From the NCBI GenBank assembly GCA_000708835.1, contig DF237148.1, forward strand, positions 84,556 to 148,555: a stretch of 64,000 nt of DNA. The letters are read 5' to 3'. Positions 1 through 12,289 of this stretch are shown here, one piece after another. The stretch comes from Klebsormidium nitens. Its lineage: Eukaryota; Streptophyta; Klebsormidiophyceae; Klebsormidiales; Klebsormidiaceae. The first letter of the stretch is position 1. Each line of letters opens with the position of its first letter. The notes beneath the pieces were generated by a model. The model searched no databases. It had not been told where the DNA came from and saw nothing but the letters and a program-made list of their open reading frames with translations. The translations under genes were made by a program, and so were the position numbers.

Positions 1-527
1 CATACAATCATTCTCTGAGACCGATATGTTGATTGCAGGTTAGATTTGACTTACGACACGCTCTAGCTGCAGGGCGACCGTCGCGCCGTTGCCCACAACC
101 AAACAATCACGAGATAAGCTAGGATCCAATTGGTGCAAAATTGTTCAGGCTCGCATCCAAACAAGGGGGTGGACTGATGGGAAGGAGGATTTGAACAGCT
201 GAGCGCTCTAGCTTCTCCAGATAACGCGTCAAGTGTGGGCGACCAGTTCGAGAGGTAAAATTGTGTCAGAATATCTTCAAGACCAGACCAAACGACCCAA
301 GACTAACCGTTAAAGCGGATTGAGTATCCAAGTAATGTCGTCCAGGATTATTTTGAATGCCTTCCCCGCCGCTACAGGTCTAACAATCTGTGGATGAATA
401 CCCGCCCTGCCGTGCAGTGTAATCGGGGCACCCTGGCTCCTCGGGTCCTCCTTGCAAACCCATGACACCCAAACCCGCTACAACCCGCAGAATGAACCAC
501 AAGAAACTTCAAGGCGTGCAACTCGAC
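1..527. other. Flank downstream of the SET gene; no gene seen
   Basis: No coding exon, RNA gene or repeat is recognisable here. It lies 3' of the SET-domain gene, which ends at 528 on the minus strand, so part of it is probably that gene's 3' untranslated region. Confidence 0.4.
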
Positions 528-3500
528 TTATTTGTCAAACCAGAACTTCCTACAATTCTCAGCCCCGCACCGGCACTGCACCCGGCCGTCTGCCGTCGTG
601 TCCGCGGAGTTGAACGGCTGACCGGTGCCGTCGAGGAGATTGTAGTCCCACGTGAGCTCCTCGCCAATCTGGATGCGACGTTTCGCGCGCAGCAACGCGC
701 CCGGGGGACCGTCGTTCCCCCACGGGTTGTGCGGGGAACCGCACCTGATCATGACGAGGTCCAGGTTGCCGCCGTCACAGGAGTGGTTGAACTGCACAGG
801 ACGGCCAGAGACGGTTCGGTCAACACGCAACGAGAGATCCAATGCGTAGAAGCACAAATCAGACAAGATAACCGACGAGCGGCTTTTAAAGAACGTGCAG
901 ACTGCCCAACAGCTGCCTGCCTGATAAATGCAGGGCGCAAGACTCGACTGCAAGATACTTCTATTTCAAATCCAACCAGCAGTTTCAGGAAAGGATCCGG
1001 CAAAGGAACGCCCAAAACAGCAACGGAAGTTTCCTTCGGCGTCTGACTGCCTTCAGAAAGGCAGAGAGAGACTTAAAGTCCTTGACCGGCTTCAACCAAA
1101 AGCACTAAAGTCGGCCTGCACCGTTCTTTCTAATGGTGCGGAAGACCTGAAGCTTAGCCTTAATGTTGCAGGACCAGGATTATTGACAGAGTGGCCTGTA
1201 CGTTTGTCAATTTGAGTCCCTGTTTGATCCAATCTTGATTGACATCCGTACTCGTGGTCCTTATGAGAACTCGGAATCTGCCGGAACATGCTGAAAGCCG
1301 ACCGTCAAGCTGTCCGAGCGAAACAGAAGAGCAAGAAACACTTGATCCCCAATATGATCCTTCGCTATCAGGTATGACATTGTCAGGTTCAACGGACAAG
1401 CGCCCTCTACTCGTTACACCCTGAAAGTGAAAAACAAAAGCTACACCACGAGCGAGCCCTGGCGACTTACAAAGCGGGTGACATTCCCCGCCTGGGTCTG
1501 GTCCACAGAGTACTTGGGCGCCAGCTGGGTGACGTAGCAGGGCAGACGCCGCTGGCGATATGACACCTGGCGGTTCTCCAGGTCATCCTTGTGCACCACC
1601 TGTGACCCGGACGTCTTTGTTAGTTGAACCCTTTCAGGTTGGTCGAACGGGCTGTGGTGTGCCATTCACAGGCAACTCTGATCTCGTCATTGACGTAACC
1701 GCACAGCATCAATAAAGCAAAGCCGAGTAGATCCGCAGGCGCCCTTCTGGTCGTACTTGGATGAAAGCAGGAAATAACATGAGAGGAGTACAAGATGCGC
1801 AGAAACGCACATGCACCGGTCACGGATGAGCAGAATCTGCAACCCTGCGCAAACACGATCTCGGAACCTCCACCGTGCCCAACCAAAAGCAGTCAGCCTC
1901 TTCACTACTGCCTTGTCGGCAAAATCGAAGGGCAAACACCTCGCCACCAGGTTCTCAACAGCAAACGGCCCTCACCTCGCCGCACATCTCAGCGATGACG
2001 TCACCCGCCTGGATGACCTCCAGCGCGCGTGCCCCCAGACCCTTCGGCCCCGCGTCGCACACGCGGAGCCGCTTCAGCGCGCCTTTCTTCAGAAACCGGT
2101 CCGCAACGCACCCCTTCCCAAACTGCTCTTGCAGGTCCGCGTCCCGAGTGCATTTACACTTGCACTTGCACTTGGTCGCACACCGGCATTCGCGCGGGGT
2201 CCACTCCTTCCGCTCCCGCGGGACGCACAGGCACGCGCCGCGTTTCGTGGAATTAGGTCCCGGGATGATGCACTTACTGGAGCTGCACGGCACGTGGTTC
2301 GGGTACGAGTTCTCGGGCCAGTAGCGGAACATCTGCGCGTCGAGGCGCCGCTTCGCGGGGAGCTCCACCTCCACGTTCGGCTCGAAGAAAAACACCTCGA
2401 CATCCGCGAACGGTGAACCGCCCCCGTATAAAGCAGCCCCCGGATTGCTTGGCTCCGGACCTTGCTGAGGCGCCGTACCAGGTGCGTCGTCGTCTGTTTC
2501 TTCCTCCTGGTAACTCGATCCGGACGGCCTCCGTTCCGCCCAGCCGGCTGACGAAGACCGCTCCCTTTCGGACGCATCCCAACGCCTCTCAGACTCTCGG
2601 ACGTCCGCGACTCCGTCCGAACTTCCGGCCAATTCTTCCTCGCGCCCCGAGCCTCCGGAAGGGGGGGTCAAACGCCCGTTGAAAAAGGCATCGAGGGGCC
2701 CCCCGCGAAACGGCGCCTCCTCCTTCTGAATCATGTCCGTCACGTTCAACCTAGGCGCCGACTTCACCGCAAACACCGCCTTCCGCTTCGGCGCCGCGTT
2801 GCCGTTCCCCTCGCCACTCCTAGTTCTTTTCATCGCTCTCCCAATTGGCTCGTCGCTGCTCACGCCCCGCCCCTCTGCCGAAGAACCGCTGCAAGCCCCC
2901 CCCGGACTTCCCCCCATGCTTGCGCTCTCCGCCGTCTCCTCAACAATCCGCCTCCGCTTTCCCCCTGGCAACATTGCTTCCCCGTCTCTGCTCCGACTTC
3001 GCGCGCCACTCCCTCTCTCATGCTCCAAAGCTGGCTCGCACGTATCTTCGTCCGCGTCGGTTGCGCCCGGCCTGAAGGACAGCTCGGACGACGCGTTCCG
3101 CTCGACGGCGGGGCTTTCCGCCCCTGTGTTGGGTGGCGGCTCGCTGTTCTCGGGGAGGCGGATGGGCTCGGCCGGGGGGGTCGCACTAGGCTGCACGTCA
3201 ATATCCAGACCCGCGGCATCTGCATGAGAATAGGAGGGCGATCTGTTTTCTGACTGCTCTCTAAGCTACGATGGAGGAAGTGTTGCCGACCAGAACGGGA
3301 CACAAGCAGTCGTCCTTCGAAAAGCGCCAAGGGTTCACGTGTTGCCTTTGGATTGCAGCGGAATCAAGCTCAACTGGAATCGGACTCCAATGTTCACTTT
3401 TCCGTGCTGGACCTGCGTCGGGCTTGAGAACGATCCGCTGTTTCAAAAACGTTGCAATCAGAGCCAGTAAGAAAGGAGCGAAGGACTGCCTCAAAGCAGA

Positions 3501-6500
3501 TCTTCGGTTCTGAGGATAAGTAATGGTAAATCTTGGATGCCAGAAGCAGATTCTCATGTTGTTAAAGAGGGAAATCCTAACCGTTGGTCTGGCAGTGGAG
3601 AGTCTTGGGCATTACATGCTGACAGTGGAGGCACCGACCGGCGCTTATCCCCTTGGAAGGGCTGCATGCGTAAACCAAAAAGAGCCGTCCCCAGGGTTTC
3701 CACCAGGGAGAACCAAAAGTAAAAATGCTTTCCGTGAATGTATTTAGATGATGCACTCAGAGTGCTGCACACGTTTGCAAGATTGTAAGATTTCTCAGAA
3801 AGAGACCTGTTGATTTGTATTCTGTTGCTGCCTGCAGATTGGTTGCCCTTTCCTTCTTGCTCCGATGTTGCCGTTTGCATTGCTGTTCACTAAAGACGCT
3901 GCAGTTTGCATTGCTATATACTGTAGATTTCAACAGTCGGCAAAGTGCTTGAGCGTGTCACTAGCTGGAGCGTCGGCGAAAACTAGAACAGAATGTTGAA
4001 CCAGGTACCGACAGACTTAATAATAAGGATACGTCTTCTGAAGCAAGACCTGTCCCTGACGCCTGACGGCAAGGACAAAGAATGATAACCCTGTTCATGC
4101 ACTCGTTTCTTGCCTGGATCCGACGGAGTAAACATAAGTCCACCAACTGGTTCCTGCATTCCTGGTACCTCAGCTTTCGTATCATCCTGGCCAATTTGAG
4201 CAACGACTTTTCGAAAAGGAAGAGAACCAGCAAGGCCCCAAGAATCTCACCAGCAGGCAGCTCTTCTCTCAGCCCCGCTACCTCCCGTTTCAACCCCCGC
4301 ACCAGCTCCAGCAGATCCACCGCCGTGTCACACGCGTTGAGGCGCCGCTCCCAGCGCCGCCAGAACCCGGGCCGGTCCACTACCTCCGTCGCAACCGACT
4401 TGGGCAGCCATCCCAGAAAGTTCCTCAGCTGGTTGAGCGTTCCCGCCGACCGGACACCCTCCCACTTGTCCGCCCACTGCCCTTTCTTCGGCCCCCGGTA
4501 CGAGCTCAGCAGATCGTCCCCGAGCGCCGCGAGCTCCCTGCGAACAACCACCGGGAGGAGCACCGGCCGACTTCTCCCCCGCTCTAGTTCCCCGTCGTCC
4601 CGCTTCTTCAGGATCGTGCGCCCCTGCATGACGCTCGGCTTCTGCGGAATCGTTGCAAACACCTTCCCCCGGCCGACTTCTGCGCCGCCGACCCCCGGGC
4701 CGCCGCCGGCCCTCTTCTGCGCCTCAACGCTACTGAAGAAGTTACCCGAACCCAGCTTCGATCTCGAGGGTTTGAGAGTTTTCCTCTCGTTTCCAGGCGG
4801 GCCTACATTGCTTGTTTCCCCCAGGGCTCGGTAATCAGTGGCACACTTGCCTGCGGTGTAACCACTCGCGCCTGCTGTTCCAGACACCGTGCCGGGAAAC
4901 GCGGAATCCTCCTCGCGGACTCCGTCAGATGCCGCCGCTGCCGCCCAAGCGTCTGCTGATCCTGACCCTATAGCATCAGCGCCGTCGTGCTCCTGGGCTG
5001 CGACCCCAAGGCTTCCGCTTTCCAGTACTTCCCGTGTCACAATTGGGGGGGTGCTTCTGTCTGTCCCGCCTCCACCTGAGGACTGCCCGCCTGGCAAGAG
5101 CGGCTCGGCTGTTTCTTCCCTCGGGCCTGTCCCCCCAACGCTTCCAGCAGACCCATCCCTACTAGGCCCAGGGTCTGAATTGCGCCCCTTGCTTCCGCTG
5201 GAAGTTGGCCGTTCAGCTGCCACGTCCGAAACCGTCGGACGCTCCCCGCTTCCCAAACAGTCAGATCGTCCGGCATCTTGGCCCGGCACTGGTTCCCAAT
5301 CATCATTGCAAGTTCCCGCCCCAAACTCTGCCTTGTTTGCGCGACTTTCTCTGATGGATCCGTGGTGTGTTGGTGATGGCACACGCCTTTCCGCCTGCTC
5401 GCGTGTCTCTCGCAATCGGTCAGAGAAGCTTGCGCGGCGGCTCTCCATCCTCCCCCTCTTCGCCAGCCTGTCCGAACTGTCACCACCCACGGGCCGCTTG
5501 ACAGACCCCGAACTCCCCTTCCCTGTGGCCAGCTTTTCCAGCCTTTCCAGCCTGGGCTTTGCAAACTCCAGAAACTCTGCTGACGTCCGGCCACCATACA
5601 GCGTCGGGGGCACGTCATCAGGCCCAAGCTCCACATTCAGACCATCCCTCCACATCTCCTCATCCCCTCGGCTATGATGTCTTGCCCGCTCTGCGCTCTC
5701 CCCTGCGCCACCCGTTGCCCTTGTTCGTTCTTCAACCCTCTCCCGCCGTTGCCTTACCCCTTCAGCCGTCTCCTCTCTAGCGCTGGCCACCCGCTCTGCT
5801 TCCCCTTGCGCCACGTTAGATTGCCTCTCCTCGCCCCTCCGATGGCTCCACCCCCCGCTGCCTTCCCCTGCAACACCCGGGTTCTCACCCTCATCATCGT
5901 CCAAAGCGACAACGTCCGCCTCGCGAGCCCTTTCCTGCGCTTCCCGCCTGTTTGCAGCGCGCTTCGCTCTCAGCCGCTCCGCTCGATCCACTTTCGCCCG
6001 CCTCTCTTTCTCATCCTCCTCGTCACTGCTCAGATCCACAACCAGCCGCGTTTTAAGTGGCCCCCCCTTTTCCCGCGTCTCTTTTCTGCCTAGGGAAAAG
6101 CCCTTACCGCCAGCAGCCTCCTCCATCTCAGGTTCAGTCTCTGCTGCTCCATCCTCCTTCTCCGGCTCCTTCATGTCACCAGAAATGCCCCCCACATCAG
6201 CAGCGTTCCCTGTCCCTACGACCCTCGCTGTCTCTCCCTCTTCTTCCCCCCTCGTCTCAGCTTCTTCTCCACCGCCCGAAGTCACACCCACATCAACAGC
6301 CGCCCCACTTCCTTCACACCCGTTTGCCTCCACCTCTTCCTCAAAGTCTAGATCAATCACCATGCGAGAAACCGCCCCAACCTTCTCTACCCCCTCCGAA
6401 ACCGAGTCAACACCCTTTCCCCCCTTCTCTTGCCCGGCAGGAGGCAACTCGTCTTTCTCCCCCACACGCTGCACCTCCAAAGACTCGCCGCTGTCGTCTT

Positions 6501-7079
6501 CAACCCTGTGCTTCCCTTTCCGCCGTCTCTCTGCTTCGTATCTCGCAGAGCTCCCCCCCGAAGCAGTGCTACCCTCTGCAACCCCCTGAGCATCCCCCCT
6601 TTCATCACCTCCCCCTTCGCCCTCCCTTTCCTCTCCCCTCCTTTACCCCNCTCTCCCCTCCTACTCCCACTCNCCTCTCTGCCGTCCTTCCCCCGTGTCC
6701 AGGCAACGGTCATCCGTTGCGACACCAGTCGCTGCCTCTCGNNNNNNNNNNNNNNNNNNNNCCTATCCCCACCTGCCTCTCTGCCGTCTTCCCCCCCGTT
6801 GTCCCAGGCAAAGGCATCCGTTGTCGGCAACCAGTCGCTGTCCTCTCTTTGAAACAATCTGGTGCGAACTGCAGCTCTCTGAGGCTGTGCCACTCTCTGA
6901 GGCATCCGCGCCGGACTCAGACTCCTCCTGACGTCCACTTCTGGAACATCTGGGACTAGGTTATTTATCAACTTTTCGATCTCAGCATCTAGCACAGGGT
7001 CTGGGGCCCTCGTGTCGTTGCTTCCGGAAGACAATGCGGGACGTGCCCTAAGGGGCCTGTAAGGAGACTCAACATCCAT
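528..7079 (-). CDS. SET-domain histone-lysine methyltransferase, four exons
   Basis: Exons on the minus strand: 7079-4251, 3219-1976, 1599-1471 and 791-528. All junctions are GT-AG and phase-compatible. Exon 1 encodes a long charged, Ser/Gly/Glu-rich and probably disordered region. Exon 2 carries a Cys-rich pre-SET-like segment, including a KCKCKCKC run, and then the SET start (GLGARALEVIQAGDVIAEMC). Exon 3 supplies the SET middle up to GNVTRF. Exon 4 supplies FNHSCDGG (the NHS motif), GEELTWDYN with the catalytic-type Tyr, and a post-SET CRCGAENC. All core SET motifs are intact, so activity as a nuclear protein-lysine methyltransferase is likely; I infer histone as substrate. The subfamily is unclear: the NHS and post-SET features suit SET2/ASH1-like or SUV-like enzymes, but the pre-SET is atypical and no SRA domain is visible. 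The ATG at 7079 opens the first exon, but the N gap at 6742-6761 breaks its frame, so the N-terminus is provisional. About 1490 residues are expected. Confidence 0.8.
6674..6847. repeat. Coding minisatellite spanning an assembly gap
   Basis: Two imperfect units of about 67-72 bases (6674-6740 and 6776-6847) flank twenty Ns at 6742-6761, with further single Ns at 6650 and 6673. They lie inside exon 1 of the SET gene. The reading frame before the gap does not agree with the frame used from about 6630 downward, so the true number of units and the sequence between them are unknown. The gap is best explained by a collapsed tandem repeat. Confidence 0.75.
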
Positions 7080-8316
7080 CGTACTGTGCGCGTTGAGACC
7101 TCTGAGTCTTCGTCACAAGGCCTTCTCGGAGGTTACCGAGATGCTGCCACTGCTCGAGTGCGTTGCATGGCATCCAGGGGGTTCAGCGCACAGACCTGTA
7201 AAGCAATAAAATGTTTTAGTAGCTGATACGCCAGGCAACTCTTGCGACATCAATTCTTTAACCAATGCAATTGAGCCCTTTTAACATCACCTCTGGTGGA
7301 AGTACAATTCAAGCCCGTGAACCTCTATGTTTCGCATGAGCAATATAAGCAAAGAACATGAGCCAACAGTTTCAGGGGCTCAGGTTCCTCCTTGACAGTA
7401 CTGCCCCCAATCTGCCAGTGTTTTTAAAGTGTTACACAGACAGTTCAGGGCTCTTCTGTCAGCGATATTGTCGTCCTTATCTCTTGACTTTCACAAAGTG
7501 AAGGGTAACTTTCGCAGCCAAGGGTAACTCAGCCTCCAGCTAGCAAGTGGATATACCAAAACCAAGGATGTGGTTTCTGGAAGTTCCTTTCCTGCATTCA
7601 AATCAGGTGATCCTTCCAAGTAACCTGTCAATCCTGCAACTCGAAAGCGCAACCAGCTCGTAACCACTCAGAGTTCAGCAATGGCCGTCGTGACCAGTTC
7701 TATGAGCCTGCCCACAATAAACAGGCTGGCTCTTACCTCTTTTACCCTGCATGTCCCCACATTATCTTCATCCTTCCATGTTGCGGCACAGCAGAGAGGC
7801 CTGCGCTTCAAACGCGCCGCAGAAGGCCCTCAAGTGCTTAATAATAGCACATCTGGACACCAAGGCCTTCTATCACTGCCAGAAACACGAACTAATATGT
7901 GCAAGAGCGCGCCACAGCTGGGCATGAGCCCCCCTGCACTGCTCTGAGTCTTTGCAAATGCAGAGAGCCTGTGTTCAGCTGGGACAGAGTACGTACACAT
8001 GAATATTCTACCAATTCCTAAAACACCGTTTCGACGTTACAGCTGAGACTTTTTTATCGAGGTTCGGCGGCTTCGATTCGAAGTACTCAAAGTCGCTACA
8101 GCCTGCGTTTTACAGTAAAGGTCGTAGCAGCGTCGAAAGTCTGGGACGGGACAGAATCACTTTTGCTCGGCGTCGAACTTCGACACTCACTAAGCTCGAA
8201 AGAAATTGCTCGAACAAATCCGCTGATTAATTTTCACAGTCGTCCCTTCTCCTCCATGGTGCATACGCAGCAGATAGCAGGCTGTCTCATGCATGGCCCA
8301 GCATCGTCTCCCAACA
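7080..8316. promoter_or_regulatory. Divergent upstream region of SET (-) and VMS1 remnant (+)
   Basis: This region of about 1.2 kb separates the SET start from the decayed VMS1 copy. It holds no gene. The stretch from about 8090 to 8220 is well conserved with about 15640-15770 in the other duplicate, including a block with the GCGTCGAA core and a near-palindromic CTTCGATTCGAAG, which suggests a shared 5' untranslated or promoter element. I infer the regulatory role from position and conservation only. Confidence 0.35.
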
Positions 8317-9215
8317 ATGGCGCCCAAAGCTGCTGTTCCCAGGGCTTCAGAGCAAGCGGTTCCTGGTGACATCTTCCAGCTGACTCACAGCTTTCTAAGC
8401 GGTGTTGCTGTGTTTGAGCCGAGAGGGATCAGCGAGGATCAAACATGCGTCACTTTTGACGCAGAGTCGCAGACGTTCAATGCCAACCAATGAGACTGGG
8501 GGAAGGCTCGGTGGTGCAGACTCTGCCAAAAGCTCAGCTGCTTAGAATCATAAGCTGCTGGAGTCTGCAGTGGTGTTGGAGAATGCGCCTCGTGATCAGC
8601 AAGAAGCACAGGAGTCCACTTCTAAGGAAGTTACAAGCGATGGTCACGAGTCACGCAAAATGGTGATTTGAAGGGGGTCACAGGGGCAGGTCAGGAGAAA
8701 GGCGAAGAGAAGGGCGCGGAGATGGGCAAGTGGTCGTGCATTGGTTGTGGGAAGGTCGCCTTTGAATCCTTGGAGGAGCAGCGGGCACACTATCGGTCTG
8801 ATTGACATCGTCTGAATGTGAGTGGAAGGGGACGAACTGTTCAGCATCCTGTGGCACAATAGTAGCCTGTGGTAAATCTTCGCTAGGTTGCTGTAGCAAT
8901 GATGGAAACATATCAGAACTATGGTGGCATTAAGTAGGCCAGGTCTGTCATTTTCAGACTGATCACATAGTGGTGGTTGTTTGCGAAACTTTACGAGACC
9001 AGCAAAGCATGTACATATGCAGAACCTGTTTTCTCAAAGCTCATACACCATCAAGCGTGTCCACATCTTCTCACCAGGTGAAGCGCCGCCTTGGTCATAA
9101 GGACCCTCTTTCTCTGGAGAGTTTTGAGTCGATGGTAGAAGAGGGGCCGAACAGCGACATTGAGAGCATATCTGGCTCGGAAAGTGAGGACGAAGCTGAA
9201 AGAAGCGGGGCAAAG
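8317..9215 (+). pseudogene. Decayed 5' part of a VMS1/ANKZF1 gene (left copy)
   Basis: Exon-1-like sequence (8317-8817) starts MAPKAAVP and matches exon 1 of the intact gene at 15879. It then suffers several small indels, an early stop near 8491 and a TGG-to-TGA change in the zinc-finger end (8803-8805). The donor after exon 1 survives. The exon-2 equivalent 9078-9215 is intact, with the VKRRLGHKDPLSLESFES segment and both splice sites. Homology fades in the following intron near 9470, and no VLRF1, ankyrin or C-terminal exons follow. This is a pseudogene left by the segmental duplication. Confidence 0.85.
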
Positions 9216-9743
9216 GTGGGTGCTAGCACTATATGGTCAGTCAGTGTGGCGTGGTTACAAAGGCCTGCAATCATGTTTGCGCACGTATCAAATGTTCTGC
9301 AGATTGTGTAATCTAGGATATACGACATTGGACTTTTCGACTCAGGCATGGCCTCCAAAAGGCTGCGTCGAGTGGCCTTGTTGCTGTTCAAGGTTTGACA
9401 GAGGCGACATGACTCAGTTGTCTCCTGCTTCACCTTTGAATTTCACTTTTGAGAGGGTTGCTCTCCAGCCATCCTTATCTGATCTGGTCTAACATCAGGG
9501 TTTTTCACTTTCAAGGATTCCCTCCTGACCTGCCTCTGTTGATCAGCCCTTTTAGCTGCAGGCGCACAATGGAGAAGCAACCGGTTCTTGTGATTCTGAT
9601 TCAGATTGCACTGGCTAGTCGGCTTCTGTTTCTAGCTCTTCGCATCCAAGATAAACTTGCTGTGTCCTTTGAAGTTTCGGGGCCACTAATCTGGTACATT
9701 TGCCTTGTTTTCATTTGCTGTTGATCAATGATAGCCTCTGCAG

Positions 9744-10990
9744 ATTGATGCCAGCAGAGAAGGGCCCACAACCTCGAGTACTGATGCCAAGAAGCCGAGC
9801 ATGACACCATCTGAGGGGGGCAGCGGGGGGATCAAGAGCCCAACCGAGCTGGGTATGAATATCTACTGCCCCTTTCTTTGTAGTATTGACGCTGCGCCCA
9901 CGTTGAGCCTTAAAACCCTTCTGCTGCCTGACATCTCAAACTTTCCAGAATGCATTGAAAAACAGGAGTGCAAGCCAGCATTGAAAGTATCTACATCTAC
10001 ACCTACAGCTGAGTCCTGTTCAAGAAGCAAGCAGTAGAATTTCGAAGCAGTAAAAATGTGTCACGCTGTCCGCTACTTTCAAGGCCCTGACGCTGGCCCC
10101 AGAGTTGGTCATTTAAAGGGATGAGGTTCTCCAGTAGCAGTAGGTTGACTGCTGGTTATTCCTTTCAGGGGAAAAGAATCCGTCCACCAGCGATCCCAAA
10201 GAGGTCACTAGGTACCGCAAAATGACTCGGGCTGATTTTCCAAGGAGGTGGCCCCGCAACCTGCCGTTCGAGGACGAGGCGGAGTACGACAAGTACGTCG
10301 CGAAGTTCATTGGAGTGGAGTAAGTTACTTCTCATAACAAATTATACTGCTGACACATGTGTACCCATACTGCACATCGCAGCCTCTTCAGGGCTTTGCC
10401 TTTTGTTGTTTCCATCCCTCAAGTGCCTAGAAGTGTTGAAAGGAGGCTGTAAGCTGAGCTACTCAAGTAAGGTGCGTGGGCCACTCATTTGTTATGGGCA
10501 ACATGCTGAGGTTTTTCCGGATCTGGTTTGACGAGCAGACATTGTGCCATGGTGTTGGGCTGGGGAAGTGGATGTGTTTGAAATTGCAAGTAGCAGAAAT
10601 TCTTTGGTACGCTTTGAAATCAATGGGTTGCCGAAGGTCATCATGACTTGTCCATCGAGTGCCCACCACTTTATGTTGACAATAGTGTATTCGCTCTCTG
10701 GAGGAGGGCACATCAAAGGGTTGTGGGAGTGAGCGTTGTCTTGAAACTCATTGCATGGCATCAGATCGATCCAAGAAGAAGGAACCTTCTCATAGGGCTA
10801 ATGTTGAAAATTTGTCTTGTTTCGAATGAATCTACACAGCTCGTTTTACAGCTCTTCGCTTATTACAGTCAATCAAAAACTTATTTGTTGTTTGCAGATT
10901 TCCCATGACAGACAAGAAGAATGAAGAGGCTAGGAAGGTTGGCTTTCGGGACCGCGTACACGAGCTGGCTATGCGACTCCTTGATGAAAG
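9744..10990 (+). CDS. Three consecutive exons of an unrecognised protein (partial)
   Basis: Exons 9744-9852, 10169-10319 and 10898-10990 have good CAG acceptors and GTATGA, GTAAGT and GTAATG donors, and their phases chain without a stop. The joined protein is about 117 residues: a Ser/Thr/Lys-rich linker, then a charged segment containing FPRRWPRNLPFEDEAEYDKY, then a helical segment ending near VGFRDRVHELAMRLLDER. I do not recognise the family. The first exon starts in phase 0, the same phase in which the preceding VMS1-remnant exon 2 ends, so a chimeric transcript is formally possible. No convincing 5' start or 3' end was found, so this may itself be a gene remnant. Confidence 0.5.
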
Positions 10991-12289
10991 GTAATGCTGT
11001 CTACACAGGACCAGCGTGAGAGAATGCAAGATGGCTTTTGCTTGTGGGCATCTTAACCTTGTGCGGAGTAGTCTGTAACTTGAATCGACCAATAGACATC
11101 TTGAGTGGTTGTTGGCATTTGATGCCGCATACAAGCCTTTCAAAGATTTAGTTTGAAGTGTACATTTTGAAAGTTTACTAAGATGCAAAAAATGTACATA
11201 TTGATCTTTACAAAGATGCAAATCTTGTAACAGTCGAGACATACTGCTAGGCTGATCTCAATTAGCTAAACGCGTAGACCTCGTTACTTCATGAGCCTTA
11301 GAGCAATTTAGGTCACTGGGTAGCCTATCAGTTGACCCGCAGCAAACCTAGCCCCCCGCCCCAATCTGTACAGCTTCCGGTCAGTGGTTGTGTAGGATTC
11401 CCTGCAATTGGATGCATGGAAGCTCGTGCCTAACTACTGACGTTAGTGATGAATAATCACAATACTGATGTACCAATCAACCTGCCGCGGCCGCCCGCCA
11501 ATCTACACTGTCAAAGCAACTGCAGTCACTAATTTACGTTCATGTGCCCGACTTTTGGTCCAGTTGTGTGCCAAATAGTCAACGCGACCATGCGGCGTTT
11601 GCTGCACAAGATGCCGCAGATCATGCACGAATCATATGCAGCCATGGCTGCATGAGACCTATGATTATAGATAATTGCATGTATACAAATACGTACAACA
11701 ATCATCCATGGTGGCCGGCGGCCAACACCATTTGATACCTATAATTTATGTGTTCAATAATTCATGCATCTATGCAGCTGGTATATGTACGTCTATCTAG
11801 GATCGTCTTTGAATGATCGCGCAGGTGTGTAAGGTGCCACGAGGGCCCTTCAGTGTAATGCTCGATCAGACATACATCAACTCATAATTGATTCAAGTAA
11901 TCAATCATTGCTGCAAAAACGGGTCATTCTGTCCATGATCAAAGCATGGTGTTTAAACACTCATACAAAGTTGGCTGTCTTCACTGTCTCGGACCTTCAT
12001 GGCAAGCAATCAGAGTCCAGATGAAAGGAGACAATGTATGCGTAAGTACTTGCTTGACTCTTAAGGGGCCGCATGCGCTCGTACAGCTCACGGCTGCCCT
12101 CAAAACTTGAGTTTACAAGTTGACACTGCTATCGCTTTGTTCCATCCGGCCCTTCCATGTATGCATCATTTTGTGACCCGACCAATCTCTTTAATGACAT
12201 GCTACGCTACAACATAGAAACAGACATCATTCCAGCACAACGAACACCTCAGGCCTCGAGGCCGGGCCGCTCCTTTACTCCTAGAAATG
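10991..12289. other. Intergenic, AT-richer; nothing recognised
   Basis: This sequence follows the last exon of the unrecognised gene. It is richer in A and T, with many CATGCAT and GCAGC-type words, and has no sustained coding signal on either strand. No RNA gene or mobile-element terminus is evident. Confidence 0.4.

Larger units (their letters stand above)
2827..9470. repeat. Segmental duplication, left copy
   Basis: This segment is a direct-orientation duplicate of 14190-17010. Matching blocks run in the same order: the start of SET exon 2 (2827-3219), adjacent intron (3220-3670), the divergent upstream region (about 7540-8316), VMS1 exon 1 (8317-8817) and VMS1 exon 2 with the following intron (9078-9470). 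Block 3680-7540, which holds SET exon 1, has no partner in the right copy. Divergence is moderate in introns and lowest in exons. Confidence 0.85.

Noticed and set aside
2733-3227. Plus-strand open frame opposite SET exon 2
   Set aside because: Antisense shadow of the exon containing the pre-SET and SET start.
4082-5677. Long plus-strand open frames opposite SET exon 1
   Set aside because: They are shadows of a GC-rich minus-strand exon whose donor joins SET exon 2 in phase; their composition is Ser/Pro/Arg low-complexity.
8317-10990. A single chimeric VMS1-derived gene
   Set aside because: Exon 1 has several indels and stops, so a translated fusion is unlikely even though exon phases would allow splicing.
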